A program made the position numbers and the translations under genes. Positions 11,801 through 20,827 of a DNA stretch of 64,000 nt are shown in pieces. The number at the start of each line of letters is the position of its first letter. Positions within the stretch are counted from its first letter, which is position 1. The notes beneath the pieces are model-generated. The model was not told the origin of the DNA and did no database searches. It saw only the letters and a program-made list of their open reading frames with translations. The stretch comes from Tritrichomonas musculus (lineage: Eukaryota > Parabasalia > Tritrichomonadida > Tritrichomonadidae): contig JAPFFF010000019.1 in assembly GCA_039105265.1 (NCBI GenBank), positions 1,706,501 to 1,770,500 on the forward strand, read 5' to 3'.

Positions 11801-14339
11801 AATTTAGTGGTATGTCATAATCTTTATCTATATCCCATCTCATACAATAATAATTGGATTCTTCATACGTCTTAGATGGTCTATATAAATATAACTGGTC
11901 TGATTCCTTCAAGGTAAAATACTTGGAGTCAGTTGTTGTTGTACCTCCACTTGGAATAGAATCACATATTATTTTCCCATTTACTTTTAAGTCACCCTTT
12001 ATAATATATTTACCAAGTACTGGATTCTTCTCATCTATCTCATTAGGATTATTAATAACAGGGATACCCATACAGTCTAAAATTTTATCCCAAGCTTCAG
12101 TACTTGTAATTTGGTCTGGTATTGCTATTGCTCCGCTATTGCTTTTATCTTCTAATGATAATGATAATGGGCTTATCTCATTACATTGATAAACATAACT
12201 ATTATAATCATCATTCCATACTAATTCGCCGATTCCTTGTAAAAAATGTTCTTGATAATGCCTTACTGCAATATCTCCAATATCTCGATTTGTCCTCCAA
12301 TCTCTGTCATATAGCATGTCACTAACATTGTTTCTTATGGCTACCCATTCCCTATGGTCTATGTCCCAAACAAAATTGGCAGGTGCTTGTAAGCTAACAT
12401 CTCGCCTCCAATCATTATTATCATTTGGATGTGATCTTGGCATATTAGCTATTGTCATTGAATTAACCCAACGACCTGACTCAAGAGACCAAACATAAGT
12501 TGGTCTTAACACTGCATTCCTATTTTGTTCAGGAACAATATTAATAACAGGTCCCGGTTGTTCTGGTACAACAATACTTTCTTCTGGTGGATAATATTCC
12601 CATTGTCCTCTATCAGGATTATAAATCATTTCTCCTTCCCAATGAATATTATGTTGTACTATTGTTTGTGCTATTTCATTTCCCTTTGGGTTAATTCTCC
12701 ATCCAGCTGGTACATCTTCTTCATGTGGCGCTATTGCTATCCATTCCCTATGTCCAACATCCCAGACAAAATTCCAAGGAGCTCCAAATGCAGAATTAGT
12801 CCTCCATCCAAATTGATTTGGTATATTATAAACTGCAAAACTCGTCCACATGCGAAATACTGTACACCAAACATATGAATCATTAAATAAGGATTCTCGT
12901 TGACGTGTTGGTTGTTCTGTTTGTATTCCTATTGACTGGTATTGTCTATTCATCTCATCTAAACCATTATCATATATCTCATAATCAAACATCTCTTGTG
13001 TAAATGACTCTACTTCATTTTGGAACCTGAGAGATGCAACATTATTTCCTAGGTTCGCAATATTATGTAATAAATAACCTGATAATTGATTTACAGCTTG
13101 TAGACCTACATTCATATATTGAATTAGGTTTGAATCATTATCACCGCCTTCATTATCACCACCTTCATTACCTCCTTGATTATCATCCTCTTCTTCACCA
13201 TTACCTTCATTACCTCCTTGGTTACCTCCTTGATTATCGTGTTTGCAATTACAAGACTTGATTGTTACAACATAATCAAATAAAGCATTATGTGAATTCA
13301 CTATATCTTTAATAATCTCGAATACTAAATTTAAACATTGTCCTAACGTTATATTTAAATAGTCTTGTCCACCAGGTGGTACAACATCCACTTTCATTCC
13401 ATTAGCATTTCGATGTGTATAATAGTATGTAATACCTGAATGTAATATTACATTATACAAATAAAGACCTAACATAGCTTTTGCATATTGGTCTTTATTT
13501 TTATTATTATCTTTTAGATTTTGGGTATATGTCTCAAAAAACTCACGAGGACTTTTAACTTCAACTATTTGGTCTGCTTCAATAAGGTCTGTACAACCTT
13601 TATATTTATATCCAACTTTTTTCAGCGATTGTTCTTGAAGTGAATAATGATATTGAATTATTCCTGAAATAAATTTTTCCCATGTCTTTTCATTGAAGGT
13701 TTCATATAAGATTCTTTTTGTAATTTGGGTGGTCTTATCATTCTCTATCATGCTTATCATCATATCAGCCAAATTATGATATGTCTTATAATAAACACCA
13801 TCTGGAGTAGGAGTTGGTATAGACTTTGGATATTGAAGATAATGAACAGCTTTGCTTTGCCCTGTTTGTTCATCAAATGCAATTTGTTCATATCCATCTG
13901 CTGCACACATCAATTCGGTATACATCTCATGAATAGCCTCACATGTTTTCGATTCTTCTTCAATAAATTCATTAAATGTATTAACACAAAGTTCATCTTT
14001 TATCAACTCCTTATGTGACTCTGCTTTTTCAGGTAGTGAGTCTTCTAATTGGGGTGTCTGTTCAGGTCCTTTAAATACGTATTTTAAATAATTGGCAAAT
14101 TTATTTGTAATAGGTACATTGCCGAAACCATCAAGCTTTCCTCCATTTTCGATATGATTACCAACTACTCTTTCATCTACTTCTGCTTTGTTATATAAGC
14201 AACTAAATTTAGGGTAATCATCTGGGTCCTCATTTCTTATAATATCAATATTACCTTCATCATTAACACTTATCTCTATATTTTTGTCTTTGAGCTTTTC
14301 AGCCTCACTTGATTGCAAAGAATAAAGTTTAATTGACAT
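8808..14339 (-). CDS. Giant 1843-aa mosaic coiled-coil protein, possible virion fibre or tegument-like
   Basis: The largest gene of the element. In order: an alpha-helical N-terminal domain (about 1-360), an acidic Gly/Asn-rich linker near 368-400, two Trp-rich repeats of about 110 residues near 486-590 and 612-720 (each with FVWDxxHREW), the block shared with the downstream paralogue (about 770-1100), a hydrophobic segment, a poly-Gly run near 1200, a beta/Asn/Thr-rich region, and a C-terminal coiled coil ending LEARLAALEAKC. SIGIQTEQP near residue 470 resembles an LC8 docking motif. Its ATG is only 3 bases from the ATG of the divergent gene at 14343. Function unknown; a structural role is inferred from size, repeats and coiled coils. 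Confidence 0.78.
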   Translation of the reverse strand: MSIKLYSLQSSEAEKLKDKNIEISVNDEGNIDIIRNEDPDDYPKFSCLYNKAEVDERVVGNHIENGGKLDGFGNVPITNKFANYLKYVFKGPEQTPQLEDSLPEKAESHKELIKDELCVNTFNEFIEEESKTCEAIHEMYTELMCAADGYEQIAFDEQTGQSKAVHYLQYPKSIPTPTPDGVYYKTYHNLADMMISMIENDKTTQITKRILYETFNEKTWEKFISGIIQYHYSLQEQSLKKVGYKYKGCTDLIEADQIVEVKSPREFFETYTQNLKDNNKNKDQYAKAMLGLYLYNVILHSGITYYYTHRNANGMKVDVVPPGGQDYLNITLGQCLNLVFEIIKDIVNSHNALFDYVVTIKSCNCKHDNQGGNQGGNEGNGEEEDDNQGGNEGGDNEGGDNDSNLIQYMNVGLQAVNQLSGYLLHNIANLGNNVASLRFQNEVESFTQEMFDYEIYDNGLDEMNRQYQSIGIQTEQPTRQRESLFNDSYVWCTVFRMWTSFAVYNIPNQFGWRTNSAFGAPWNFVWDVGHREWIAIAPHEEDVPAGWRINPKGNEIAQTIVQHNIHWEGEMIYNPDRGQWEYYPPEESIVVPEQPGPVINIVPEQNRNAVLRPTYVWSLESGRWVNSMTIANMPRSHPNDNNDWRRDVSLQAPANFVWDIDHREWVAIRNNVSDMLYDRDWRTNRDIGDIAVRHYQEHFLQGIGELVWNDDYNSYVYQCNEISPLSLSLEDKSNSGAIAIPDQITSTEAWDKILDCMGIPVINNPNEIDEKNPVLGKYIIKGDLKVNGKIICDSIPSGGTTTTDSKYFTLKESDQLYLYRPSKTYEESNYYCMRWDIDKDYDIPLNLVFRFKDYLFGHNWELTWDGKNWTGNNCQNMCTEKISYMNTNDGAPALTIKHNERIGRWIKGTIKEDLTDDDNYAHILKDYLTNWRVVKKDGTILSEGITATFDSSGSGTLTQDGYKYEQARMYVDAPSGLNADDGLYVYADLNINGNITELKWDCHPTHCINSGVMHTYGSNPCLESFNYHREKRHSIKIIEGFNHKNIRIYIEKELFDFDVKVNPFDIIIQQQFYEVEPDPRKCTTISTDYNIYSSKIIWADNIMTMRRDLNVVGGITDILAYDYALLKQTVDNLVEQMRIQAMYNEYTDSIKQGVAVANSILNILASTVCIASALSTLNMSNNSVTINTYQTRPFPAGPGGNGGGGGGGGGGYPGDGGSGFQGKFLVNVDLKADKMTMERFLPITTTVQNPVAGAISTFSATQVVLSTTHALTQLGNAIATLGSNVLHFFRNRPDTNGTETLNINSSSITITDNDTDNATNTITTTEQSLERTHREVQPQVVTDETDEIRTDITVPQTTMTNTASTTIALRNQVPVINISGIQYTLEDIADMTREERNALVASHPDILRIQYHGREWFNVYDLFYNDQLIIHNNVFQRRTLIRPADIEMTDRIHRATDNNWSIEWEGTTYTARDIEQLSMQDRLNLPFVQNGDIGLEPYLNDQTMEAWINIIDHRGETIDPIVATIDYSAPTTANISGGQVRFVGINSQIEVNANGVRYQHYDLVATTDTWTVPGTTPAITARMIEQMSDEQRGELMDNIYSHGNLLAFNDTLDETTGEEITQVLYNGNVVATIDRRRLHVINIVNGVIEMYQQDGVISATTQVIMGAVGYVARRFLHGQWQFVRHHPGDAAAIAGVAAEAYVANRIGLFNIPSWFRRNDNPETLAEEDVLEKILAWAYHEETDDEPELEITMKDADKMMVSFDTCINIAKTYRDTLKGTIAFMCEKIKELENKSSTKHPLEDIDMTAYITKVEVKEMIDQKDAYIDTLEARLAALEAKCANIE

Positions 14340-14342
14340 TTT

Positions 14343-15092
14343 ATGAATTATAAAATGTTAGTATCAGTACAGAGTACAAATGCTGATGAATATAATAAGG
14401 TATCTATCAATTTGGATATACCATGGAAGTGTAAATATATTAAATATTTTGTATCTTCAATTAATACAATAAGTAATATTATGTTGAGTACGAAAGATGA
14501 TTATATAGAGTTTACATATAACAGTATTCCATTCAAGCTTAAATTCGAAGATAGATATAATTATACCATCAAGCAAATAGAAGCAGTTTTAAATCCACTT
14601 GCGGAGGTATCTTTTAAATATAATGATACTACTCGTACATTTACAATAAAGACACAAACACCGTTAACGATAACCTCTATTTCCCATAGGGCTGCGCTAT
14701 TAACTGGTTTATATAATACTTCATTGCCTATTGTGTTACCATCAAATGCAACATATAATATTAAAGACATCCCAATATTAAATCATACTAAGTTGTATCT
14801 AGTATCACTACAAGGTAATGCCATATACTCGAATATAGGTGAACAACAATATACACCTTCTGTCATTGGTAGTATCAATACATTCACTTTAGATAATAAA
14901 CCACTTATATATGATTTCGAAACTGAAAGTAAACCATTAAAAATAAAAACATATACAGATTCATTAAAGTTTTTAGAATTAAGTTTAGTAGATTTTCAAT
15001 ATCAGCCAATATTGTTAAAAAGTCCTTTGTTCATAACTATCAAAATTAAACCATCTAACTCGACTGATGTCAATGATGTTTTAACTACGTAA
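14343..15092 (+). CDS. Candidate minor capsid (penton-like, single jelly-roll) protein
   Basis: 249 aa, rich in beta-strand-type alternation, with no membrane segment. The C-terminal run SLKFLELSLVDFQYQPI followed by LFITIKIKP resembles the final strands of single jelly-roll minor capsid proteins of Polintons and related viruses (name PY in older work), but I see no diagnostic motif, so this is inference. It is divergently transcribed from the 1843-aa gene with a 3-base gap between start codons, and its 3' end overlaps the end of the polymerase gene by 8 bases. Confidence 0.6.
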   Translation: MNYKMLVSVQSTNADEYNKVSINLDIPWKCKYIKYFVSSINTISNIMLSTKDDYIEFTYNSIPFKLKFEDRYNYTIKQIEAVLNPLAEVSFKYNDTTRTFTIKTQTPLTITSISHRAALLTGLYNTSLPIVLPSNATYNIKDIPILNHTKLYLVSLQGNAIYSNIGEQQYTPSVIGSINTFTLDNKPLIYDFETESKPLKIKTYTDSLKFLELSLVDFQYQPILLKSPLFITIKIKPSNSTDVNDVLTT

Positions 15093-18000
15093 ACCTAAGA
15101 GTACGTGCAAATTTGGGTAAGTTGGTTTGTTGAAATGTCTTTGACTTCCTGAATGCATTCGAACCATCCAACAAATCAAATGTCATACTTTCTCCTTCAT
15201 GCATTCTTTCAAAAAGCTCTTCAACTGAGATACCCATCCTTTTGCACTTGTTGAGAATAACTTGTTTTGGAATTCCTTTGAGTCTAATATGATATCCTTC
15301 ATTTCCTTGTTCATCAACCAAGATATCGAGGTAGCTCTTTTTACCAAGTGCAATGAGTTTTCTTGAGTGTATTTCTCCTTGACTACCTTCGAACTCATCA
15401 AAGTCATTATGAAACTGACACATATTTTTTCCAATAAGAGGTTGATGATACTTGAACTGAAATAAGTCAGCTATCCTTGGTACATCTTTTTCAAGTACAT
15501 GCATACTATCAGTATCTTGATAAAAGATAGGTATACCTGCTTGCTCAGCTGTAGCCATAACCCTGTTCATTAAGTGCTTACTCCAAGAGAGAACGCTTGC
15601 ACCAAATTGAGGTAGGTTGAAATGGTCATTAATTGGTTTCAACTTCTTGACATAGCACTTATCAATATTAGCATCTTCAACAACCTCCTTGATAAAGTTG
15701 TAGTTCCTCCAGAGGTACTTGTATAGTTGGCTTTTTGGTACTGTCTTGGTTTCAGTCTTTGTTGCTTTCAATATTGACTTGCCATATATGGAGTTGAGGA
15801 GGAGCTTTATTGTTTGTTCAAGAGGGTTCTTTTGCTTTTTATAACTTGCCCTGAGATTAAAGAGCTTCTCAATGAACTCATTGATTTTCTTGTTAAATCC
15901 TTCATCAAAGTAATAGCCACGTATTAACTCATATTCAACATCATAAAATTCGAACAAGTCCATGAGACCTACTTTATCGATATAATAATGGTCAACAAGG
16001 AAATTGCCGAATATTTTACTACCTGCTTCATTCCTTGTAAATACTTGTCCAAATTTATATGGCTCTTTTGATTTACATTCGAGTTTCTTGATGTTGACTT
16101 CGATAAAGAATGTATCATATTGCATAAGTTGTTCATGTGTTGTACCTTGTGGTATTACTTTAGGTCTTCCTAATGGTATACCATCCATAACATACATTGC
16201 AGATGGATATAAGCTAACTGCATCAAAGTCTTGTATCTTTCCTTCGATGTATTGCTTTTCATTACCTGCTGTCATTGTTCTTCCACCAGAGACACATCGT
16301 TGTATGAAGTCTTGACACTTACCTGATAGTTCATAACATCCATCAAAGCAACCATATTTCTTGGCAAAGCAGTATCCAATAGCACTTATAGATATAAAAT
16401 CATGAACACCATACATATCTGTCTTTGTTTCTTTAAAGACTGCTTTCAGGTCTTCATTAAATTTTTCCATTCCCTTCATCAAAACAATACAGTCCTTGAA
16501 ACAATAGAAGATGGCATATTTAATGATGTCGATTTTGCCATCATTATAACAATTTGCAATTTTTGCATTTTCGATAATCTGCTTGCAGTTTGCATCAAGT
16601 TGTGCTTTCGATAACTTATCTGAATTTTCATCGATGTATTGCTGTTGGAACTCAGTAGCATCAACAATTCTTCTTTGAATGTTCTCTTGTGTATATAGCT
16701 TATATGCCATGACTTCCTTGTGAACATTGAGGTTGAACATTGTAGCAAATTTACTTAATGCTTGAGGTATTATACTATATGAGTTCCTGAATGTTAATCT
16801 CTTTTTGACTTTCCTTGTACCTTCTTCGAATAATGTCATGATGATTTGCAACACAGTTCCACTTCGTTCTGTTATCTGTGTATCCCATCCAGGTGTGTTA
16901 ATGAAAAAACATGCATCATACTTGAGGTTGTGAAAATATGTTAATGAGCCACTCCATAAATAATTCAAGAGCTTCTGTCCACAATCTTCACCTTGAATAG
17001 ATATTTTATGTATGTTGGCTCCATCTCGAAAGATCGTACAATTGAGATATGGTATATGTGGACTGACTGTCGAGTTTGTTTCGAAGTCGCTATAATAAAT
17101 CCTTGACCATGTATTTTGTTTCTTTTTATTATTCTCAATGATTCTTGTACATTGTTCTGCATTATATTCGAGACTTACATAGTCATTAACATGCTCATAT
17201 TCAGTTGTGTTGATAATATCCATTTCGCATGCTTTGATTTCTTCAAATAGATGTAACTCAAACATCTTTTGGAAAAAGGTTATTGGTTTGATTCCTTCAG
17301 AATTATATTCTTTGACAGTCTTTCTGTTACTATGTAATTTATATATCATACATCTTTTTTCAAAAGGCATATATGCAAATGTTCTATCAAGTTCTTCATA
17401 GTGTTGAAGATAGAATAATGTACAAGGTATGTTCTTATTGAGCATATAATGGTCTTTGAACAATATCAGTTTAACTTCTCTTTTAAAATCAACAGACCAT
17501 TTTTTCTTTCTGGTGTTGATTCTTGTTTCATACTTGTATTTATCAGGTTGTTCAACAACTCTAATGATACTAAAATTGCACTTGAACTTTTTAGCTACTT
17601 CTTCTATCTTGTTATTGGGTATGGTTCTTGTTTGAACAAAAAATCGTAAGTCATCTATTTCATCATCAGTGAACACACCGGATTGTATACAAGCATATAC
17701 AAAACAATTATCTCTGTAGTTCTCTTTCCTTACCTCATGAAAGATTTGGTATGTAGATAAGTCTATAGGTGATAGATTGATGTATGGGAAAAAACTACCT
17801 TCTGGTGTATTTCGATAGTCTTCATCAATTTCAACTTCATCATCATAGATTTCATGAGTATCCATATCTTGCATCTTGGTTCTAAAATGAACACCATCAT
17901 TTGTTTTGTTCATGTCAATAAATTGTACCTCATATCGAACTGGAATGAACATGTTTGAGATATATGGATTAGTGTCTGACTGGTCTTCACTTAAATCAAG

Positions 18001-18369
18001 TTCTCCTGTTATATGACCTAATGTACTTTCGATGTTGTGCTTATCACTGAGTGTGAAGTACTTATAAGTTCCATCAAGTGCAATTGCTTTAACAATAGGT
18101 CTTCCAACATTTTTCTTTTTATGTATCTGTCGTAGTGCTTCCGTAAATGCGTACCTCTTATCTTCATCTTGATTGATGTCTGTAGCAAAACCAATACCTT
18201 GTCCTGCAGGAATCATGAGCTTCCTCATTTCTTCTTTAAATTTGTCTTTCTTTTGGTATTGTTTTGCACGTCGATTATATTCACGACGAAACTGTGATTT
18301 TGTATCAGCATAGACATCTCCAATAGCATCTAAAAAATTATCTTCAATGTCCTTGTTCATGTTTAACAT
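15085..18369 (-). CDS. polB: Protein-primed family B DNA polymerase
   Basis: About 1094 aa. It copies the element from its ends using a protein primer. The 3'-5' exonuclease motifs are visible: SDFETNS (Exo I), FHNLKYDACF (Exo II) and YCFKDCIVL (Exo III). Polymerase motifs follow: FDAVSLYPSAM (A), KLLLNSIYGKS (B) and QDTDSMHV (C). The N-terminal 400 residues probably hold the terminal-protein-like part; REVRKENYRDNCFVYAC near 230 resembles a small cysteine-protease-like fold often seen there, but I am unsure. I chose ATG 18369 because a TCACTT initiator lies 8 bases upstream (18377-18382); an open ATG at 18402 is further out. Confidence 0.96.
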   Translation of the reverse strand: MLNMNKDIEDNFLDAIGDVYADTKSQFRREYNRRAKQYQKKDKFKEEMRKLMIPAGQGIGFATDINQDEDKRYAFTEALRQIHKKKNVGRPIVKAIALDGTYKYFTLSDKHNIESTLGHITGELDLSEDQSDTNPYISNMFIPVRYEVQFIDMNKTNDGVHFRTKMQDMDTHEIYDDEVEIDEDYRNTPEGSFFPYINLSPIDLSTYQIFHEVRKENYRDNCFVYACIQSGVFTDDEIDDLRFFVQTRTIPNNKIEEVAKKFKCNFSIIRVVEQPDKYKYETRINTRKKKWSVDFKREVKLILFKDHYMLNKNIPCTLFYLQHYEELDRTFAYMPFEKRCMIYKLHSNRKTVKEYNSEGIKPITFFQKMFELHLFEEIKACEMDIINTTEYEHVNDYVSLEYNAEQCTRIIENNKKKQNTWSRIYYSDFETNSTVSPHIPYLNCTIFRDGANIHKISIQGEDCGQKLLNYLWSGSLTYFHNLKYDACFFINTPGWDTQITERSGTVLQIIMTLFEEGTRKVKKRLTFRNSYSIIPQALSKFATMFNLNVHKEVMAYKLYTQENIQRRIVDATEFQQQYIDENSDKLSKAQLDANCKQIIENAKIANCYNDGKIDIIKYAIFYCFKDCIVLMKGMEKFNEDLKAVFKETKTDMYGVHDFISISAIGYCFAKKYGCFDGCYELSGKCQDFIQRCVSGGRTMTAGNEKQYIEGKIQDFDAVSLYPSAMYVMDGIPLGRPKVIPQGTTHEQLMQYDTFFIEVNIKKLECKSKEPYKFGQVFTRNEAGSKIFGNFLVDHYYIDKVGLMDLFEFYDVEYELIRGYYFDEGFNKKINEFIEKLFNLRASYKKQKNPLEQTIKLLLNSIYGKSILKATKTETKTVPKSQLYKYLWRNYNFIKEVVEDANIDKCYVKKLKPINDHFNLPQFGASVLSWSKHLMNRVMATAEQAGIPIFYQDTDSMHVLEKDVPRIADLFQFKYHQPLIGKNMCQFHNDFDEFEGSQGEIHSRKLIALGKKSYLDILVDEQGNEGYHIRLKGIPKQVILNKCKRMGISVEELFERMHEGESMTFDLLDGSNAFRKSKTFQQTNLPKFARTLRFT

Positions 18370-18443
18370 AAAATAAAAGTGAAACGATAAAAATAAAAAC
18401 AAAGAAAAAGTTAAAAAAATTATTTTTTTAGTTATGACCTATC

Positions 18444-19862
18444 TTATTGGGGGTAATCATCATCATCAACGACATTATCATCGAGATGTGGAAAATGATA
18501 TTGGAACTCATTTCCTTTCACCTTCGATTCAGAGTTCCGTTGAATTTCGTTCTTCTCCATTGATTCACCCCATTGCCTCATGGCTTTCAGCACTTGCTTC
18601 GGTGATTGCTTCCTTCCACTTCTCTCGAAGCTGCATGCTTTGTCCAACTTCTCTTTCTCTTCTTGTGATAAGTATGGTCGAAGATGATAAACGCAATTGG
18701 ACAACTTCCATCCATAGGACTTGAACACGCTTATCGGATCTGGTGCTTTTTTCTTGTCATATGATTCAACAGCTTCCAACATGTTTCGAAGATAATCAGC
18801 TTCTTTCATCATCAATTTCGATCTTGTCAACTTTTCAGCAAATGCATCATCTGTTGGAGGACCAGCTTGTTGAGCATTTTTGAGATCTGACACGTCCTTC
18901 TTCAGATCGTGAATTTTGTTAATGTACTTCGCCACCTTTTTTGGAGCAAGTTCCAATTTCATCAGCTCGAGTGCGTATTCGTCGTTATTATCAATGTCTT
19001 TCCTGAGTTCTTCAGCATTGTGATTGATGTCTTCAATGTGAAATTCTACACCAGTCATTTTCTCCTCCAACTTCGTTAATCGTTCTTTCAAGTTTTCATT
19101 TTCTTCTATTAATCGTTCCATTTCATCTCGAAAGTCGAATGGCCTAACATTATCCTCCTTATAATCACTATTGGATTTCATATCATGAACACTTTTCGGT
19201 GGCTTATATGGTTCTCTGTGAACTGGTTCTTGTTCTTGTTCATGATCAACTTCTTCTTCTTCTCCTTCTATCTTTGTTTCTTCTTTTGGATTGGAACCGA
19301 GTTTTTGATTCTCGACAAATGCAGATGGTCTAGCGAGAACTCTTGGAGGTGGCGGTATTTGTTGATTAGAAGGAGGTGGAGGAGGTGGAGGAACTTGTAT
19401 TATATTATATGAGCGAGGTGGTGGAAAGACTTTATTGGAAATTGGAACATATGGAACATATGGATTCTTCCTTCTTGCATCGTCTTCTTGCTTCAATCTT
19501 GCTAATGCTTCTTCTTCTTGCTTCTTCTTCCTTCTTGCTTCTTCTTCTTGCTGCTTCTTCAATCTAGCTGCTTCTTCTTCTTCTTGCTGCTTCTTCAATC
19601 TTGCTGCTTCTTCTTCTTCTTGCTTCTTCTTCAATCTAGCTGCTTCTTCTTCTTGCTGCTTCTTCTTTAATCTAGCTGCTGCTTCTTCTTGCTGCTTCAT
19701 GATGAACTGTCTCATGGATTCGAGTTGTTCTGGGGTCATGTTCTTGATCCAATCTTCTGTGGGTGGAGCTGATGGCGGATCTGATGGTGGAGCTTGTTGA
19801 CCCGATTGCTCGATCGAGTCAAATAGACTAACATCGCTGTCTGAGCTGTAGTTGTATGACAT
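18444..19862 (-). CDS. Charged coiled-coil protein of unknown role
   Basis: 472 aa starting MSYNYSSDSDVSLFDS. Residues 55-125 are a run of near-repeats of the type KKQQEEEAARL, a single long charged helix. A Pro-rich stretch follows (VPPPPPPPSNQQIPPPP), an acidic patch, a second coiled coil (MERLIEENENLKERLTKLEEKM) and a helical C-terminus. I recognise no family; such proteins are often scaffolds. A TCATTT initiator-like motif sits 11 bases upstream (reverse complement of 19873-19878). Its neighbours are the polymerase downstream and a short AT-rich gap upstream. Confidence 0.75.
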   Translation of the reverse strand: MSYNYSSDSDVSLFDSIEQSGQQAPPSDPPSAPPTEDWIKNMTPEQLESMRQFIMKQQEEAAARLKKKQQEEEAARLKKKQEEEEAARLKKQQEEEEAARLKKQQEEEARRKKKQEEEALARLKQEDDARRKNPYVPYVPISNKVFPPPRSYNIIQVPPPPPPPSNQQIPPPPRVLARPSAFVENQKLGSNPKEETKIEGEEEEVDHEQEQEPVHREPYKPPKSVHDMKSNSDYKEDNVRPFDFRDEMERLIEENENLKERLTKLEEKMTGVEFHIEDINHNAEELRKDIDNNDEYALELMKLELAPKKVAKYINKIHDLKKDVSDLKNAQQAGPPTDDAFAEKLTRSKLMMKEADYLRNMLEAVESYDKKKAPDPISVFKSYGWKLSNCVYHLRPYLSQEEKEKLDKACSFERSGRKQSPKQVLKAMRQWGESMEKNEIQRNSESKVKGNEFQYHFPHLDDNVVDDDDYPQ

Positions 19863-20052
19863 ACAAGTATAAAAATGATCTATTTTCTAGTTGATATCAC
19901 TAAATTTTAAATTTCGTAGAAAAACTCGAAGGTAGATATTTTTCTTTGAAAAAGTTAAATACACTATAAAAATTCAAAAATTGAATTAAAAAAAATAAAA
20001 TATATTGAAATTTTAAAAAAATATATTTATTAATATCACTATTATTTTATTA
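19863..20052. other. AT-rich divergent promoter region
   Basis: 190 bases between the divergent start codons at 19862 (minus) and 20053 (plus), very rich in A and T with long A runs. It holds an initiator-like TCATTT toward the minus gene (19873-19878, reverse complement) and TCACTA toward the plus gene (20036-20041, 12 bases before the ATG). No gene is seen. Confidence 0.5.
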
Positions 20053-20478
20053 ATGATGAATGAAGAAGAAGATAAAATAGAAGATATTTTACAAAAACAA
20101 ACACCTCCTAAAGATCATGATTCATTCGACTACAAAATTAATATAAACATGTCGAAAAAAATATCTCAACTAAAAGTTGAAGATGATACATCAAATTTAA
20201 GAACGATGTGTGAAAATTATGCTCATGCTCTTGAAAATGATGCACATCGACTTCGAGCAAAACAAAAAAAGAGGTATGATGAATGGTTTGACAACCTCGA
20301 GAAAGATTGTTATCCTGCAAGAGACATTGTTAACTTGTACAACATGTTCTTTGGTCATGAACTATCTATTACTCGACTTGGTTTCGGGCATCTCGATGGA
20401 ACAAAGAGACACTTTACACATAAGAAAGTGAAAAGAAACAAGAAGTTCATCACAATGTACTACAAGAAAAATGAATAA
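20053..20478 (+). CDS. Small basic protein, unknown
   Basis: 141 aa, starting MMNEEEDKIEDILQ. The N-terminus is acidic and the C-terminus strongly basic (HFTHKKVKRNKKFITMYYKK), with a helix (MCENYAHALENDAHRLRAKQ) between. No motif I recognise. A TCACTA initiator-like element lies at 20036-20041. The gene is convergent with the bZIP-like gene, and the two 3' ends are separated by a poly-T tract and the 19-bp minisatellite. Confidence 0.65.
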   Translation: MMNEEEDKIEDILQKQTPPKDHDSFDYKININMSKKISQLKVEDDTSNLRTMCENYAHALENDAHRLRAKQKKRYDEWFDNLEKDCYPARDIVNLYNMFFGHELSITRLGFGHLDGTKRHFTHKKVKRNKKFITMYYKKNE

Positions 20479-20522
20479 CTAAAAAAAAGTTTTTTTTTTT
20501 TTTTTTTTTTTTTAACTACATG

Positions 20523-20827
20523 TTTTTCCTCATAAGCTACCTTTTTCCTCATAAGCTACCTTTTTCCTCATAAGCTACCTTTTTCCTCATAAGCTACCTT
20601 TTTCCTCATAAGCTACCTTTTTCCTCATAAGCTACCTTTTTCCTCATAAGCTACCTTTTTCCTCATAAGCTACCTTTTTCCTCATAAGCTACCTTTTTCC
20701 TCATAAGCTACCTTTTTCCTCATAAGCTACCTTTTTCCTCATAAGCTACCTTTTTCCTCATAAGCTACCTTTTTCCTCATAAGCTACCTTTTTCCTCATA
20801 AGCTACCTTTTTCCTCATAAGCTACCT
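20523..20827 (+). repeat. 19-bp minisatellite, 16 copies
   Basis: Sixteen perfect tandem copies of cctcataagctaccttttt fill the space between the 3' ends of two convergent Polinton genes. On the minus strand the array would be the 3' untranslated part of the bZIP-like gene, whose stop codon lies at its edge. A run of about 20 T precedes it (20490-20513). There are no spacers, so it is not CRISPR-like. Perfect identity means recent expansion. Confidence 0.95.

Noticed and set aside
19435-19800. Plus-strand Ser/Cys-rich frame over the coiled-coil gene
   Set aside because: Reverse reading of Glu/Lys/Arg/Leu repeats, low complexity.
20523-20827. Possible CRISPR array
   Set aside because: Units are adjacent without spacers, in a eukaryotic mobile element; it is a plain minisatellite.
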